DNA of 23,188 nucleotides from Tubiluchus corallicola (Eukaryota; Priapulida; Priapulimorpha; Priapulimorphida; Tubiluchidae): positions 1-23,188 of the forward strand of contig JAQGDQ010001859.1 of the NCBI GenBank assembly GCA_030141605.1, read 5' to 3'. The notes beneath the pieces are model-generated. The model did no database searches. It had not been told where the DNA came from and saw nothing but the letters and a program-made list of their open reading frames with translations. Positions 9,088-18,849 of this stretch are shown here, piece after piece. Each line of letters opens with the position of its first letter. Position 1 is the stretch's first letter. Position numbers and translations under genes: made by a program.

Positions 9088-9788
9088 ATGAAAAAACAAA
9101 ATTTACTGCCATATTCTAAAATGAAAAAACAAAATTTACTGCCATATTCTAAAATGAAAAAACAAAATTTACTGCCATATTCTAAAATGAAAAAACAAAA
9201 TTTACTGCCATATTCTAAAATGAAAAAACAAAATTTACTGCCATATTCTAAAATGAAAAAACAAAATTTACTGCCATATTCTAAAATGAAAAAACAAAAT
9301 TTACTGCCATATTCTAAAATGAAAAAACAAAATTTACTGACATATTCTAAAATGAAAAAACAAAATTTACTGCCATATTCTAAAATGAAAAAACAAAATT
9401 TACTGCCATATTCTAAAATGAAAAAACAAAATTTACTGCCATATTCTAAAATTAAAAAACAAAATTTACTGCCATATTCTAAAATGAAAAAACAAAATTT
9501 ACTGCCATATTCTAAAATGAAAAAACAAAATTTACTGCCATATTCTAAAATGAAAAAACAAAATTTACTGCCATATTCTAAAATGAAAAAACAAAATTTA
9601 CACTGCCATATTCTAAAATGAAAGAACAATAATTTACTGCCATATTCTAAAATGAAAGAACAATAATTTACTGCCATATTCTAAAATGAAAGAACAATAA
9701 TTTACTGCCATATTCTAAAATGAAAGAACAAAATGTGTACTGCCATATTCTAAAATGACAGAACAAAATTTACTGCCATATTCTAAAA
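9088..9788 (+). repeat. 33-bp minisatellite, about 21 copies
   Basis: Units begin ATGAAAAAACAAAATTTACT. The first 15 are exactly 33 bp and almost identical, with single substitutions near 9338 and 9451. Then come a 35-bp unit, three 34-bp units, a 35-bp unit and a final 33-bp unit. Because 33 is a multiple of three, both strands stay open (plus strand repeats MKKQNLLPYSK); the later 34- and 35-bp units break that frame. There is no sign it is translated. It lies in a presumed intron of the plus-strand gene. Confidence 0.97.
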
Positions 9789-10190
9789 TCTACTTCCCGA
9801 TAATTTAGAAAATTTTAGGTACCAATAATAATAGTAATCTGCAATGTATAAAATAATTCAAGTTTAATTTAATATTTAAAGATTGTCACTTTCGTCTTTT
9901 CTTCTCTTTCTGGTGATTGAACATTATTCTATTAGAAACTAAAACTTTTACATCATAATTCAATCAAAAATTGTCTCAATTGTAAAATCTGATAATTTTT
10001 AATTACTTCGCACATGCGCATTAATTATATTGGTAACAATTCTGAGAGGGTGGCTGACCTCGATAACTAATAGTTGTAAAGTCACTGAGAGGAAACACTA
10101 GAACTGCACAGGTTTAGCCAAAATGTTTTATTCAAAACAATAGAGACGTTTTACAGCAACAGACTCCTCAACTTAAGGTGCTACAGATAC

Positions 10191-10255
10191 AGTAATGCGT
10201 AGGTCACAAGTAGGATGTAACCACTATGACAGAGGGGAGCGTTGGCACAATTGAA
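10191..10255 (-). repeat. Right arm of the 65-bp inverted repeat
   Basis: It is the reverse complement of 8872-8936 at roughly 86% identity. Similarity stops at the arm ends in both directions. The pair could be the termini of an old non-autonomous element, or two oppositely oriented copies of a short dispersed repeat. Confidence 0.8.
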
Positions 10256-11094
10256 GCCATTGTGCTCTTACATAGTTGTTTCGCCAGCCTTTCACCACTC
10301 TAATCAATGATCAGTTTTGCACTTTCTGATATTATTTAATGTTACACAGAGTTCCTGCTAAGAGTTTATAAATGTGTTTGTCGTTAAACAATGATTTTGC
10401 TTGGCGTATATTTCAGCTTTTAAATCAGTTTTTGCCCTTGTTCTGTATGTCAGTCTGTGTTTAAGATTAATTTCTAGTTTTTAAATTTAATAAAAATTAA
10501 AAAAATAGTATTTGTTTGACTCTGTTGATATATTGATATAAATATAAATACTATTGGATTTCTTAGTGATATAGTTTTTTCAGACACGCTGTAGTTTTAT
10601 TTTTTTGCATTCTGTAACATGTTAGTTCTGTTTAAACTTTTTTATCTAATAACGTCAATTTCATACTTTGATTAAAATTGTTTGTTTGTTTTTCATTATT
10701 TTTCAGAGTGTTGATAGATTTCCTGTTATGTTTTCCTGTTCTTGTTTTTGTTAATACATTTGATTTTGTATACTTTTTCTTAAAACCTTGTTTGTGTATG
10801 TATGTATGTACATATACTATATACACATCCCATGTTGCAGATAAAATCAAGTTAAATAGAAATTAGTGATTATTTATTAAGATTTTTGCCTTCACCCAGT
10901 AAAGCAAAAGTAACTTTGTCCACTGGCTTCAGTTACATGAATGAATCATTTTGTGTGTTACAAAGAAGCCAGTTTTCATGCTGTAGTTACAAGAAATGAT
11001 GCTAAATGAAACCTAAATCAACGTCATAGCGATGCACTCGTAGGCATAACCGTGTTTCATTAAAATAATTTTCGCTTGTATTTTTCCTTACCAG
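10256..11094. other. AT-rich intronic or intergenic sequence
   Basis: I see no exon, RNA gene or ordered repeat here, only AT-rich sequence with short simple runs such as TATGTATGTA near 10800. Short open frames on both strands lack coding character. Confidence 0.5.
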
Positions 11095-11127
11095 CAACAG
11101 GCCAGTTGAAAAAAACAGGCGATCAAG
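11095..11127 (+). CDS. Candidate 33-nt microexon
   Basis: A pyrimidine-rich acceptor (TTTTTCCTTACCAG) ends at 11094, and a weaker donor (CAAG then GTGTGT) follows at 11128. The 33 nt keep phase 1 to phase 1 and read TGQLKKTGDQ. A second AG six bases in (11099-11100) would drop two codons. Support is only splice signals, phase and openness, so it may be chance. Confidence 0.25.
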
Positions 11128-11391
11128 GTGTGTTTTTACGGCATCTGAAGTTAAGCAACATAAAGTATTTTAGTAATTGAATAGACGGCACAGTTTCATC
11201 TATCATAAGGCAGTCGGCTATTTACGTTTTGACCTCCCTACGTTCTAGTCCCGCCACAAGCTTATTTATTAAGTATGCACTGTTGTTGAGTTCTGGCATG
11301 CAGCTTGCTGAATACAGAATTGCACATTTACATCAGAGCTGATATGAAACTATAAAAAGTCATTTATTAACCAAAAGTTGTTATTTTTCAG

Positions 11392-11422
11392 ATCAAATCT
11401 TACACAGCGACATATTCGAGCG
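11392..11422 (+). CDS. Candidate 31-nt microexon
   Basis: A good acceptor (GTTATTTTTCAG, ending 11391) and a consensus donor (GTAAGTTTTTTC from 11423) bracket 31 nt. Entered in phase 1 it reads QILHSDIFE and leaves in phase 2, the phase needed by the exon at 11969. As 31 is not a multiple of three, skipping it puts the next exon into the frame reading VLVEDVEIVPLE then stop at 12009, so inclusion would decide the protein. Confidence 0.4.
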
Positions 11423-11587
11423 GTAAGTTTTTTCTTGTTCAACTTTCTAATTTTAAATGACCCCATAGTAACTAGTAGAGACATCTGTCAGTAAGGTAAT
11501 GTTGATAATGATGCTTAAAAGTTTAAATAAAGTTGTTGTTTTGAACTATTAAAGTTTTTAAGCCCCTGTTGAGAAAATCGACTTAAA

Positions 11588-11848
11588 ATTATTATTATTA
11601 TTATTATTATTTTATTATTGTTATTGTTGTGGTTGTGGTGGTTGTTGTGGTGGTTGTTGTTGTGGTTGTTGTTGTGTTGTTGTGTTGTTGTGTTGTTGTG
11701 GTTGTTGTTGTTGTGGTTGTTGTGGTTGTGGTTGTTGTGGTTGTGGTTGTTGTGGTTGTTGTTGTTGTTGTGGTTGTTGTTGTGGTTGTGGTTGTGTTGT
11801 GGTTGGTTGTGGTTGTGTTGTTGTTGGTTGTTGTTGTTGTTGTTGTCT
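11588..11848 (+). repeat. Period-3 tract: (ATT)n grading into mixed TTG/TGG
   Basis: About ten ATT units pass into a long run of TTG, TGG and GTT triplets with occasional GTGTT breaks, ending near 11848. Every frame is open because of the period-3 composition: Val, Leu, Cys and Trp runs on plus; Gln, Asn, His, Pro and Thr runs on minus. Confidence 0.95.
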
Positions 11849-11934
11849 TTCAAATACACAAGCTAAAACTCCAGCTTCAGCATCAGTGTCAGGTTCAAAC
11901 ATGTCAGCTAGTTTTGCATCACAATTTTTACATA
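11621..11934 (-). pseudogene. Possible minus-strand exon or gene fragment running into a Gln/Pro tract
   Basis: To the right of the triplet tract the minus strand is open from an AG at about 11935 and reads KNCDAKLADMFEPDTDAEAG and then ACVFER before entering poly-Gln/Pro. Codons there are mostly of the RNY type (GCT GAC, GAT GCT, GAA GCT), as in real coding sequence. A stop ends it at 11621. No initiating exon or convincing acceptor is seen, and the opposite strand is also open as a Ser-rich frame. It may be an old retrocopy or chance. Confidence 0.25.
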
Positions 11935-11968
11935 CTTTCTGATATTAAATTTTGTTTCTGTTTTTTAG

Positions 11969-12145
11969 TTGTTTTAGTCGAAGATGTGGAAATTGTACCG
12001 CTAGAGTAGTAGACGGGAAGGAGGTCCTGGGTGGTTGTATGGGGCGTGGCAACGTTGTCCCAGGAAGACGTCGGCACTATGCAACGCGTAACTGTCCGTG
12101 GGAGCAGGAGGAACCGATAGCAGCTCTGCCACCTCGTGTGACGAG
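11969..12145 (+). CDS. Coding exon of an unknown plus-strand gene (Cys/Arg/Gly-rich)
   Basis: The acceptor TTTGTTTCTGTTTTTTAG ends at 11968 and a consensus donor (ACGAG then GTAAGT) starts at 12146. The frame (entered with one base, left with two) has four spaced cysteines: CGNC, then GGC (GGCMGRGN) and RNC (ATRNCPW), with an Arg/Gly-rich middle and a Pro/Arg end. This might be a small zinc-binding unit, but I do not recognise the family. Codon use is mixed and GC-richer than the flanks, as expected of coding sequence. Its phase-2 donor matches the next exon. An overlapping frame reading VLVEDVEIVPLE ends at 12009 and would be used if the 31-nt microexon is skipped. Confidence 0.65.
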
Positions 12146-12159
12146 GTAAGTGAAAAACT

Positions 12160-13803
12160 ACACCTCTTGTAGCAGAAACAGTCAGCCATTATTATTTGAG
12201 ATAATGTCAGTTGTATGCCATCTGTAACAGACAGAGTCAGCCATTATTATTTAAGATAATGTCAGTTGTACGCCTCCTGTAGCAGATACAGTCAGCCATT
12301 ATTATTTGAGATAATGTCAGTTGTATGCCTCCTGTAACAGAAACAGTCAGCCATTATTATTTGAGATAATGTCAGTTGTATGCCATCTGTAACAGAAACA
12401 GTCAGCCATTATTATTTGAGATAATGTCAGTTGTACACCTCCTGTAGCGGACACAGTCAGCCATTATTATTTAAGATAATGTCAGTTGTATGCCATCTGT
12501 AACAGAAACAGTCAGCCATTATTATTTGAGAAAATGTCAGTTGTATGCCTCCTGTAGCAGAAACAGTCAGCCATTATTATTTAAGATAATGTCAGTTGTA
12601 CGCCTCCTGTAGCAGAAACAGTCAGCCATTATTATTTAAGATAATGTCAGTTGTATGCCTCCTGTAGCAGAAACAGTCAGCCATTATTATTTAAGATAAT
12701 GTCAGTTGTATGCCTCCTGTAGCAGAAACAGTCAGCCATTATTATTTGAGAAAATGTCAGTTGTATGCCTCTTGTAGCAGAAACAGTCAGCCATTATTAT
12801 TTGAGATAATGTCAGTTGTATGCCATCTGTAACAGACAGAGTCAGCCATTATTATTTAAGATAATGTCAGTTGTACGCCTCCTGTAGCAGATACAGTCAG
12901 CCATTATTATTTGAGATAATGTCAGTTGTATGCCTCCTGTAACAGAAACAGTCAGCCATTATTATTTGAGAAAATGTCAGTTGTATGCCTCCTGTAGCAG
13001 ACACAGTCAGCCATTATTATTTAAGATAATGTCAGTTGTACGCCTCCTGTAGCAGAAACAGTCAGCCATTATTATTTGAGATAATGTCAGTTGTATGCCA
13101 TCTGTAACAGAGACAGTCAGCCATTATTATTTGAGATAATGTCAGTTGTACGCCTCCTGTAGCGGACACAGTCAGCCATTATTATTTAAGATAATGTCAG
13201 TTGTATGCCTCCTGTAGCAGAAACAGTCAGCCATTATTATTTAAGATAATGTCAGTTATATGCCTCCTGTAGCAGAAACAGTCAGCCATTATTATTTAAG
13301 ATAATGTCAGTTGTATGCCTCCTGTAGCAGAAACAGTCAGCCATTATTATTTGAGAAAATGTCAGTTGTATGCCTCCTGTAGCAGAAACAGTCAGCCATT
13401 ATTATTTAAGATAATGTCAGTTGTACGCCTCCTGTAGCAGAAACAGTCAGCCATTATTATTTAAGATAATGTCAGTTGTATGCCTCCTGTAGCAGAAACA
13501 GTCAGCCATTATTATTTAAGATAATGTCAGTTGTATGCCTCCTGTAGCAGACACAGTCAGCCATTATTATTTGAGATAATGTCAGTTGTATGCCATCTGT
13601 AACAGACACAGTCAGCCATTACTATTTGAGATAATGTCAATTGTATGTGTCCTGTAGCAGACACAGTCAGCCATTATTATTTGAGATAATGTCAATTGTA
13701 TGTGTCCTGTAGCAGACACAGTCAGCCATTATTATTTGAGAAAATGTCAGTTGTATGCCATCTGTAACAGACACAGTCAGCCATTATTATTTGAGAAAAT
13801 GAG
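12160..13803 (+). repeat. 55-bp minisatellite, about 30 copies, within an intron
   Basis: GTCAGCCATT recurs every 55 bp exactly from 12181 to 13776 with no indel, plus partial units at both ends. Each unit holds CATTATTATTTGAGATAATG, whose ends are complementary (CATTAT/ATAATG), so each can fold. Variable sites (TTGAG/TTAAG, ATAATG/AAAATG, TGTATG/TGTACG, CCTCC/CCATC, AGCAG/AACAG) form ordered blocks: units at 12181-12345 match those at 12786-12950, and units at 12511-12675 match those at 13336-13500. The array begins 14 bp after the splice donor at 12146. Confidence 0.97.
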
Positions 13804-14479
13804 AAAAATAAATGGCACAGATTGTGTTTTTAAAAATCAATTATTTAAGAACTAGAAAGAATTGGAACCCAAAGTTTTGCATATGTTCATCAGAGGTCCT
13901 GAGGTATATTTGAGAATTTTTTCAAGCACACCTGAAATGGTCACCTGGGAAGAATCTAGGTGAATGGCCCTTGTTTAATGGTAGTTATACAAACGCCACA
14001 TGTTAAGGCTCTTTCACACATCTCTGGTTTGTGCAGTTTAGTTTTGCTGACAAGTTAAAGTTTATAAAGATTTAGTAAAAAATTCTTAGTTACGCTTTAC
14101 GTTCCCTAAGAGCGAATAAGAGGGCATATTTTTCCTAGGAACAGTTCAGCTAATGTCAAAACTAACGGATTGTCAAAAATTATGTTACTAAGGTAAAAAT
14201 TGAGTCTATTGATTGATATATTATCAACACACTTGGATGTTTAGCCTTTTCTGTGTGGAAAGTCACAGTGTTATCGTTCGTAAGCACTTCGAAATGCCTT
14301 TACATAAATGATTTGATAAGTGTGTTTTGTGCAATGCAGTTAAACACAGAACTCAATGCTTCATTTACTGCTTCTTTATAGTTTTTGAAGCCAATTTCAT
14401 TTTGTTGCATGGCTATAATGTTACTAATATCGCTGACATTTCACTGTTTCCTTAATTTTGCATTTCATGTTTTTTCCAG
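13804..14479. other. Remainder of the intron after the 55-bp array
   Basis: No exon or repeat is seen until the pyrimidine-rich acceptor at 14470-14479 (TTTTTTCCAG). Confidence 0.6.
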
Positions 14480-14610
14480 GGCATTTCCTGATGGTGTAAG
14501 ACCCGGAAGACTTGGTTTCGTGCCACCCCCTCCGGAGCATGCAATCTACCGGGATATGGAAGACTTTGGCTATCCTGACGACATCTTGCCGCCTGCACTA
14601 AATAGACGAC
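14480..14610 (+). CDS. Coding exon of the unknown plus-strand gene (Pro/acidic)
   Basis: The acceptor TTTTTTCCAG ends at 14479. The first base G completes the codon left open by the exon ending at 12145 (AG plus G, Arg). The frame reads FPDGVRPGRLGFVPPPP and then YRDMEDFGYPDDILPP, a proline-rich run followed by an aromatic/acidic patch like a short interaction motif. The frame would stop at 14613, so a donor is needed before it: GTTAGT at 14611 (phase 1) or GTAAAG at 14615 (phase 2). The first is compatible with the acceptor at 15280. No family is recognised. Confidence 0.65.
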
Positions 14611-14704
14611 GTTAGTAAAGTTTTTCTTATAATTATTAAATGTCAACCGTAATTAAGAGTTAACATTAACACTTTTATGTAATTATGCAATTAGTCTTTT
14701 TCAG

Positions 14705-14783
14705 CCACTCTAGGTTCTACTGTACAGACTGGTTGGTGCTCGGAATCTGAAGATCAGTGCTGGATATTTCAGTCGAAGCATCT
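14705..14783 (+). CDS. Low-confidence alternative exon
   Basis: A good acceptor (GTCTTTTTCAG, ending 14704) is followed, in the phase left by the exon ending at 14610, by an open frame reading TLGSTVQTGWCSESEDQ. It then stops at 14785 unless a weak donor (GTAATG at 14784) is used. It could be an alternative 3' exon giving a shorter protein, or chance. Confidence 0.2.
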
Positions 14784-15122
14784 GTAATGTTTTTGATAAT
14801 GAAATCACCTCTTTTGTTGTCGTAATTTTTTGTGCGGAGGTCTTAGATGATTTGAAATACAATCTTGAGATGTTAGTTATGAACACGGACATGTATAACA
14901 TGCAATAAAAATGTTCAGCTTGAAATTTCCTGTCCAATGATGTGCTACATTAGGCAATCTTACTACTCGGTGTAAACGTTGCTTAACTTTAACACAGGCT
15001 AATGCTTGAAGCAGAGAATAACTTTGCAAAACCGTCTAAATTTAATGAATTATTCATTTTTTGAAAACGGACTTCAAGAAAGAAAATGGCGAGAGAAACA
15101 AGGTTGAGAAGCTCATATTCAG

Positions 15123-15139
15123 CCTGGATTCGAACCAGG
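15123..15139 (-). other. Isolated tRNA T-arm-like sequence with a B-box match
   Basis: The minus strand reads CCTGG, TTCGAAT, CCAGG: a perfect 5-bp stem with a 7-nt loop and the Pol III B box GGTTCGAATCC. No matching acceptor stem, anticodon arm or A box is seen upstream, so it is not a tRNA gene. It may be a fragment of a tRNA-derived SINE. Confidence 0.3.
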
Positions 15140-15280
15140 GAAAATGTGATTACAAATATTTTGGTCTTAATCAATAAGTCTTAAATTCACCATCCAATAC
15201 AAGGAAAGTTCAGCAATAGTGAAATTGCTTTGTTAATTGCAGAATCAAGATAATGACTGATTAATTTTTGTTTTGTTTAG

Positions 15281-15667
15281 ATGCAATAGTAGAACCGTTA
15301 TGATCCATGTATCAGACAGCCAGTGTTGTTCCATGATGCAGTTGAATTTGATGGAGCTGATCGGTATGCTGCACACTGGCTGGATCCACATTCTGGTGAC
15401 GACAGCGAGATGGAGGAACTGATGGCTGCCCGGCGTGTCCATTGGGAAGGAATGGTTCGCCAGCGTCGGGCTGAGGGCATCGATTGGGTTTCTTACGAGT
15501 ATGTGCCACCGTTGTCTCCTCGTCGAGGAGATGAGGAGTCGGAGGTTGATTATGAGAGCGATTGCATGGAGTTGGAGCAACTCAGAAGGCAGGAGTTTGT
15601 CCGCCATATCTGTTATTCCCCATCCTACGTGAAGAGTGATGTGTTTAGCAGTGATGACGATTATTAA
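15281..15667 (+). CDS. Last coding exon of the unknown gene, with an apparent frame change
   Basis: A strong acceptor (TTTTTGTTTTGTTTAG) ends at 15280. Entered in phase 1 it reads HAIVEPL, then meets TGA at 15301-15303. In the +1 frame, continuing from the same point, a clearly coding sequence begins with DPCIRQPVLFHDAVEFDGAD and stays open to TAA at 15665-15667. That part is rich in Asp, Glu, Arg and Trp (MAARRVHWEGMVRQRR, then DEESEVDYESD) and ends SSDDDY, like an acidic intracellular or nuclear protein tail. In this frame two TAGs sit just before 15293, so it cannot simply extend to 15281. Explanations are a one-base sequence error, use of a later AG (15292, 15315, 15319 or 15323), a pseudogene, or recoding at the UGA. 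No family is recognised. Confidence 0.6.
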
Positions 15668-16381
15668 AAGATGGACCAATTAGGTAAGTAATTTCTTGCT
15701 GTAACAAGGCTAAGGCAAGGTATTGTATTGTCGTTGGTGTTTAACGTTCTGTGATTAGTTATTTCCAGAGCAAGTCTCGCACTGTGGTTTACATATTATA
15801 AACTCTATGACTGCATCTGTATTGTAAAATATTCATTTGAAGAAGGTAAACAACATACTCCTTATACAACTTTAATAAGCTAAGATCTGTTTACTACACA
15901 GCTATAGTAAAATTCTTCAAATGTAAATAGGGTACTAGAGTTTCTACAATCTGTGTAGAAAATGATATTAATCGTTCTAAAGTTATTTTTCGTAAATTTA
16001 CATATAATTTAAGATGTCGTGTTTTAAACTAGCGCAGTGGTTTACTAAAACATGAAATTTACAATAAGGATATTTTATATGCTCCAAAAATTTTGCACAT
16101 TGGAATGTAATTTTAATGTTTGCCATTTTCGTAAATATTTTAACTAATTATCTTTTTCATAAATTAGTTTTTTAGTGTTTAATGCCTTAGGACTGTCTGC
16201 GAGCTGAAATGTTGAATAAAATCAAATAAATAATAATATCAAACATCTCAACGTTGTCAAAAACAGGAAATTTGATTTTTCCGATAAGATTTTTTAACCA
16301 TTTTCCTTTTATTTACTCACTTAACTATAAAACTAGTTATAATCTCATTTATGTATTAATTGTTGACTTTGTTTACCTTAG
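15668..16381 (+). other. 3'UTR start, then a UTR intron with intronic poly(A) signals
   Basis: Sixteen bases after the stop lies a consensus donor (TTAG then GTAAGT, exon end 15683). A pyrimidine-containing acceptor (TTTGTTTACCTTAG) ends at 16381. A junction this near the stop would not be expected to trigger nonsense-mediated decay. Two AATAAA signals at 15-bp scale (16215-16220 and 16225-16230) lie inside this intron and could end an unspliced form. No other feature is seen. Confidence 0.45.
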
Positions 16382-16744
16382 CTACCAATTACTTACCATG
16401 AAAGACACAAGAACTCAGTGAATGACACACAGTAGACTGCAGCAGTAAACGACTTCAACTTCTAGAGAACAGCATCAATACAAGATGTCAGCTGCATCAA
16501 GAAAAGTTTGAAACAAAAACAGTCTGGGATTTAAAGGTCATGTGTTTATTGTTTATTTCTTGTTGTCATAGAATCTCAAACTTGTCAACAACCCTTGTTT
16601 CCAAAACCCTGCAACAGCTAGTGCTGTATTATAGCATTGGCATTTTTGTGATTAGATGTATGGCAGCAATCCCACATTTTCTCGTTTATACTTTTTGATA
16701 CTGCCAAATTCTACGTCGTACATAATTTAAAGACCAGCTGACTG
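16382..16744 (+). other. Possible terminal 3'UTR exon, otherwise nothing seen
   Basis: If the 3'UTR intron is used, the final exon starts here. No clear AATAAA follows within 350 bp, so where the transcript ends cannot be said. Confidence 0.3.
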
Positions 16745-17400
16745 ATTTGAGATGGTCCCAAGTAGACCCTTTGAAATGCTGTATGCAATTCCAGTTCAGT
16801 AATTTTCATTTTCAGATGGTCCCTTGTAGGCCTTTTGAAATTGTTCCCTTATGGTGTACGTAAATCAGTCATCTAAATTGAACTTTTAGATCTTCCCTTT
16901 AATTTTCACTTTCAGATGGTTCCAAGTAGGCCTTTTGAAAATGTTTCCTTATGCTGTACATAAATCAGTTATCTAAAGTTAACTTTGAGATCTTCCCTTT
17001 AAGGTCTTTTAAAATCTTTCCGTTATGCTCTGCGCAATTAGAGTTGCCTTAATTTCACTTTGAAATAGTCCCAAGTAGGCCTTTTGAAATCGTTCTTTAT
17101 GCTGTACCCAATACAAACTGACAAAATTTTACTTTGATATTGTCCCAGAGTAGGCCTTTTCAAATTGTTCTTTTGCACTGTACGAATTCCAGTTGACTAA
17201 ATTTAACTTTATGATCTTTTGTGCAGTACGCAAGTGTAGTTCACCAAAAATAATTTCACTTTCATATTGCCCCCAGTAGTTCTTTTGAAATCATTTCTTT
17301 GTGCTGTAAGCAAGCAAGTTATCGAAATTTCATTTTGAGATCTTTCCTTTAAAAAAATTAGTCTTTTGAAATGAATCCGACGTGCTGAACATAACTACAG
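16745..17400 (+). repeat. Degenerate tandem array with a unit of about 75 bp
   Basis: Variants of GTAGGCCTTTTGAAA recur near 16762, 16826, 16926, 17001, 17075, 17150, 17276 and 17359. Companion blocks recur with them: GGTCCC before; TTATGCTGTA, an AATCAGT- or CAGTT-like block and TTGAGATCTTCCCTTT after. Spacings of 74-76 bp are commonest, with 64-126 bp where units have gained or lost sequence. This is an old, decaying minisatellite. Confidence 0.75.
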
Positions 17401-18849
17401 TCATCAAATTTCTCTTTTATATCATCCCAACATGGTACTGTAGGTGCTATAACTATGCTGTACAAAATGTATATTCTAATTACAGTGACCTGTAAACAAA
17501 GCATCTGTTTCTCTATTTGAATCAGCCCTGTGGGGGAGAACCCCACCTCATAGATACGAAAAAATGACTTTTAAAAGGAAGTTAGTGTGAATATATTTGC
17601 TATTTCAAAATCACGAAAGAATGATTCTCTCATGATATTCTACGAGAGAGAGTATTTAATAATGAGTTGATTAAATTTATGAAAATGATATAAAAATTTC
17701 ATTATGATATTAAAATTTATATAAAACTAAATTAAAAGGAATCGGCAGTGTAAAATCTGTCGGCATCAACATAAAAAATTAATATTTTTAATCTAAATTT
17801 TATATACCTTTAATAAGAAAAATTTATTTTGCCTATATATTTTTTGATCCTATGTTAGTTATCCTTTGTTACTTAAAAAATAAGGAAAATATATATCTAC
17901 AACGTTCTAATCATACAAAAACAATTAAATTGGTTTAAAAACAGTTAAGCTCTGGAGGAGCAATCAATTTTGTTTTCCTTCAAAAAATGTTTATTAAATG
18001 TTAGCTGCATACTGCACAGCACAGTTTGAAATGATTTTGCTAAATATTGTGCAGACTATCACAAACTTGCTTTTGATATAAAAATTTGGTCTCACATCTT
18101 ACGGTCGCATCCCAGGAACTCTCTTTCCAGGAAGTGCCATGCATTCCACGTTCCCTTTTCCTCAGCATCTTTCGTAATAGGGGCAACCAAACAGGAAAAT
18201 CCATTGTTTAAATTCTCTGGAGAATTCCTTTCATCTGATCTCGTCCTGGGACCATTGATGACATTTTGTTGACCTTAACCCATTACCCAATCTAACAAAA
18301 CCATCCGTTTCTATTGATTTTATTCAATTTTAGCGAAGTATCACTGGCAGTTACTAGTAATCAAAACACAATGTTTTAAAAAATTCTTATTGGTTTGTGT
18401 AAAATTTTGCTTTCAATTTTTTTGGTAAAAGTTTTGCTTAGCAGTTGCACGAGTCCTACTTTTACCTGAATAAATTAAAATAATTGCATATTTTTTATTA
18501 ATTTTTGTAGCATAGCTATCTTCCAAGTTGAGCTTCTTGGCTGATTATGTAACAACAAATCTTTGTAAAATGTGCTTATATCTTGAGTAATTTTAGTTAC
18601 TTTTAGTTTCTCTAATTGAACCACTTCTTTAATTTGCCTACTAGCACCTCTTTTCTAAACTTCTAAGTACTGAGTAACTCGTAGGCTTAATGTCTCCTGG
18701 GCTTGTGATAATCAATTTTGCTTCCACTTTTAGTAAAATAGTTTTTTAAATACAAACCTCAAGTCATGATGGTAATGCAATAAGGTGGGTGTGATATAAT
18801 TACAACAGAGTGACCCCTCAACTGAGAGATGAATAATCAAGGTTAAGCT
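17401..18849. other. AT-rich non-coding sequence
   Basis: About 1.4 kb in which I see no gene, RNA or ordered repeat. Runs of A, T and AT dominate, especially 17670-17930. Short open frames lack coding character. Confidence 0.6.

Noticed and set aside
9031-9677. 196- and 198-residue repeat proteins over the 33-bp array
   Set aside because: Frame openness follows from a 33-bp unit without stops; both strands are open and the later 34- and 35-bp units break the frames.
12160-13803. CRISPR array
   Set aside because: Units are contiguous tandem copies with no unique spacers, in a eukaryotic intron. The same holds for the 32-, 33- and 43-bp arrays.
15123-15180. tRNA gene on the minus strand
   Set aside because: Only the T arm fits; no acceptor pairing, anticodon arm or A box is visible.
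15281-15667. Ornithine decarboxylase antizyme, suggested by the +1 shift at UGA-U
   Set aside because: The downstream frame is acidic and Arg/Trp-rich and shows none of the antizyme C-terminal motifs; the upstream exons do not fit either.
15245-15679. 144-codon minus-strand frame
   Set aside because: Antisense to the well-supported last exon, without motifs of its own.
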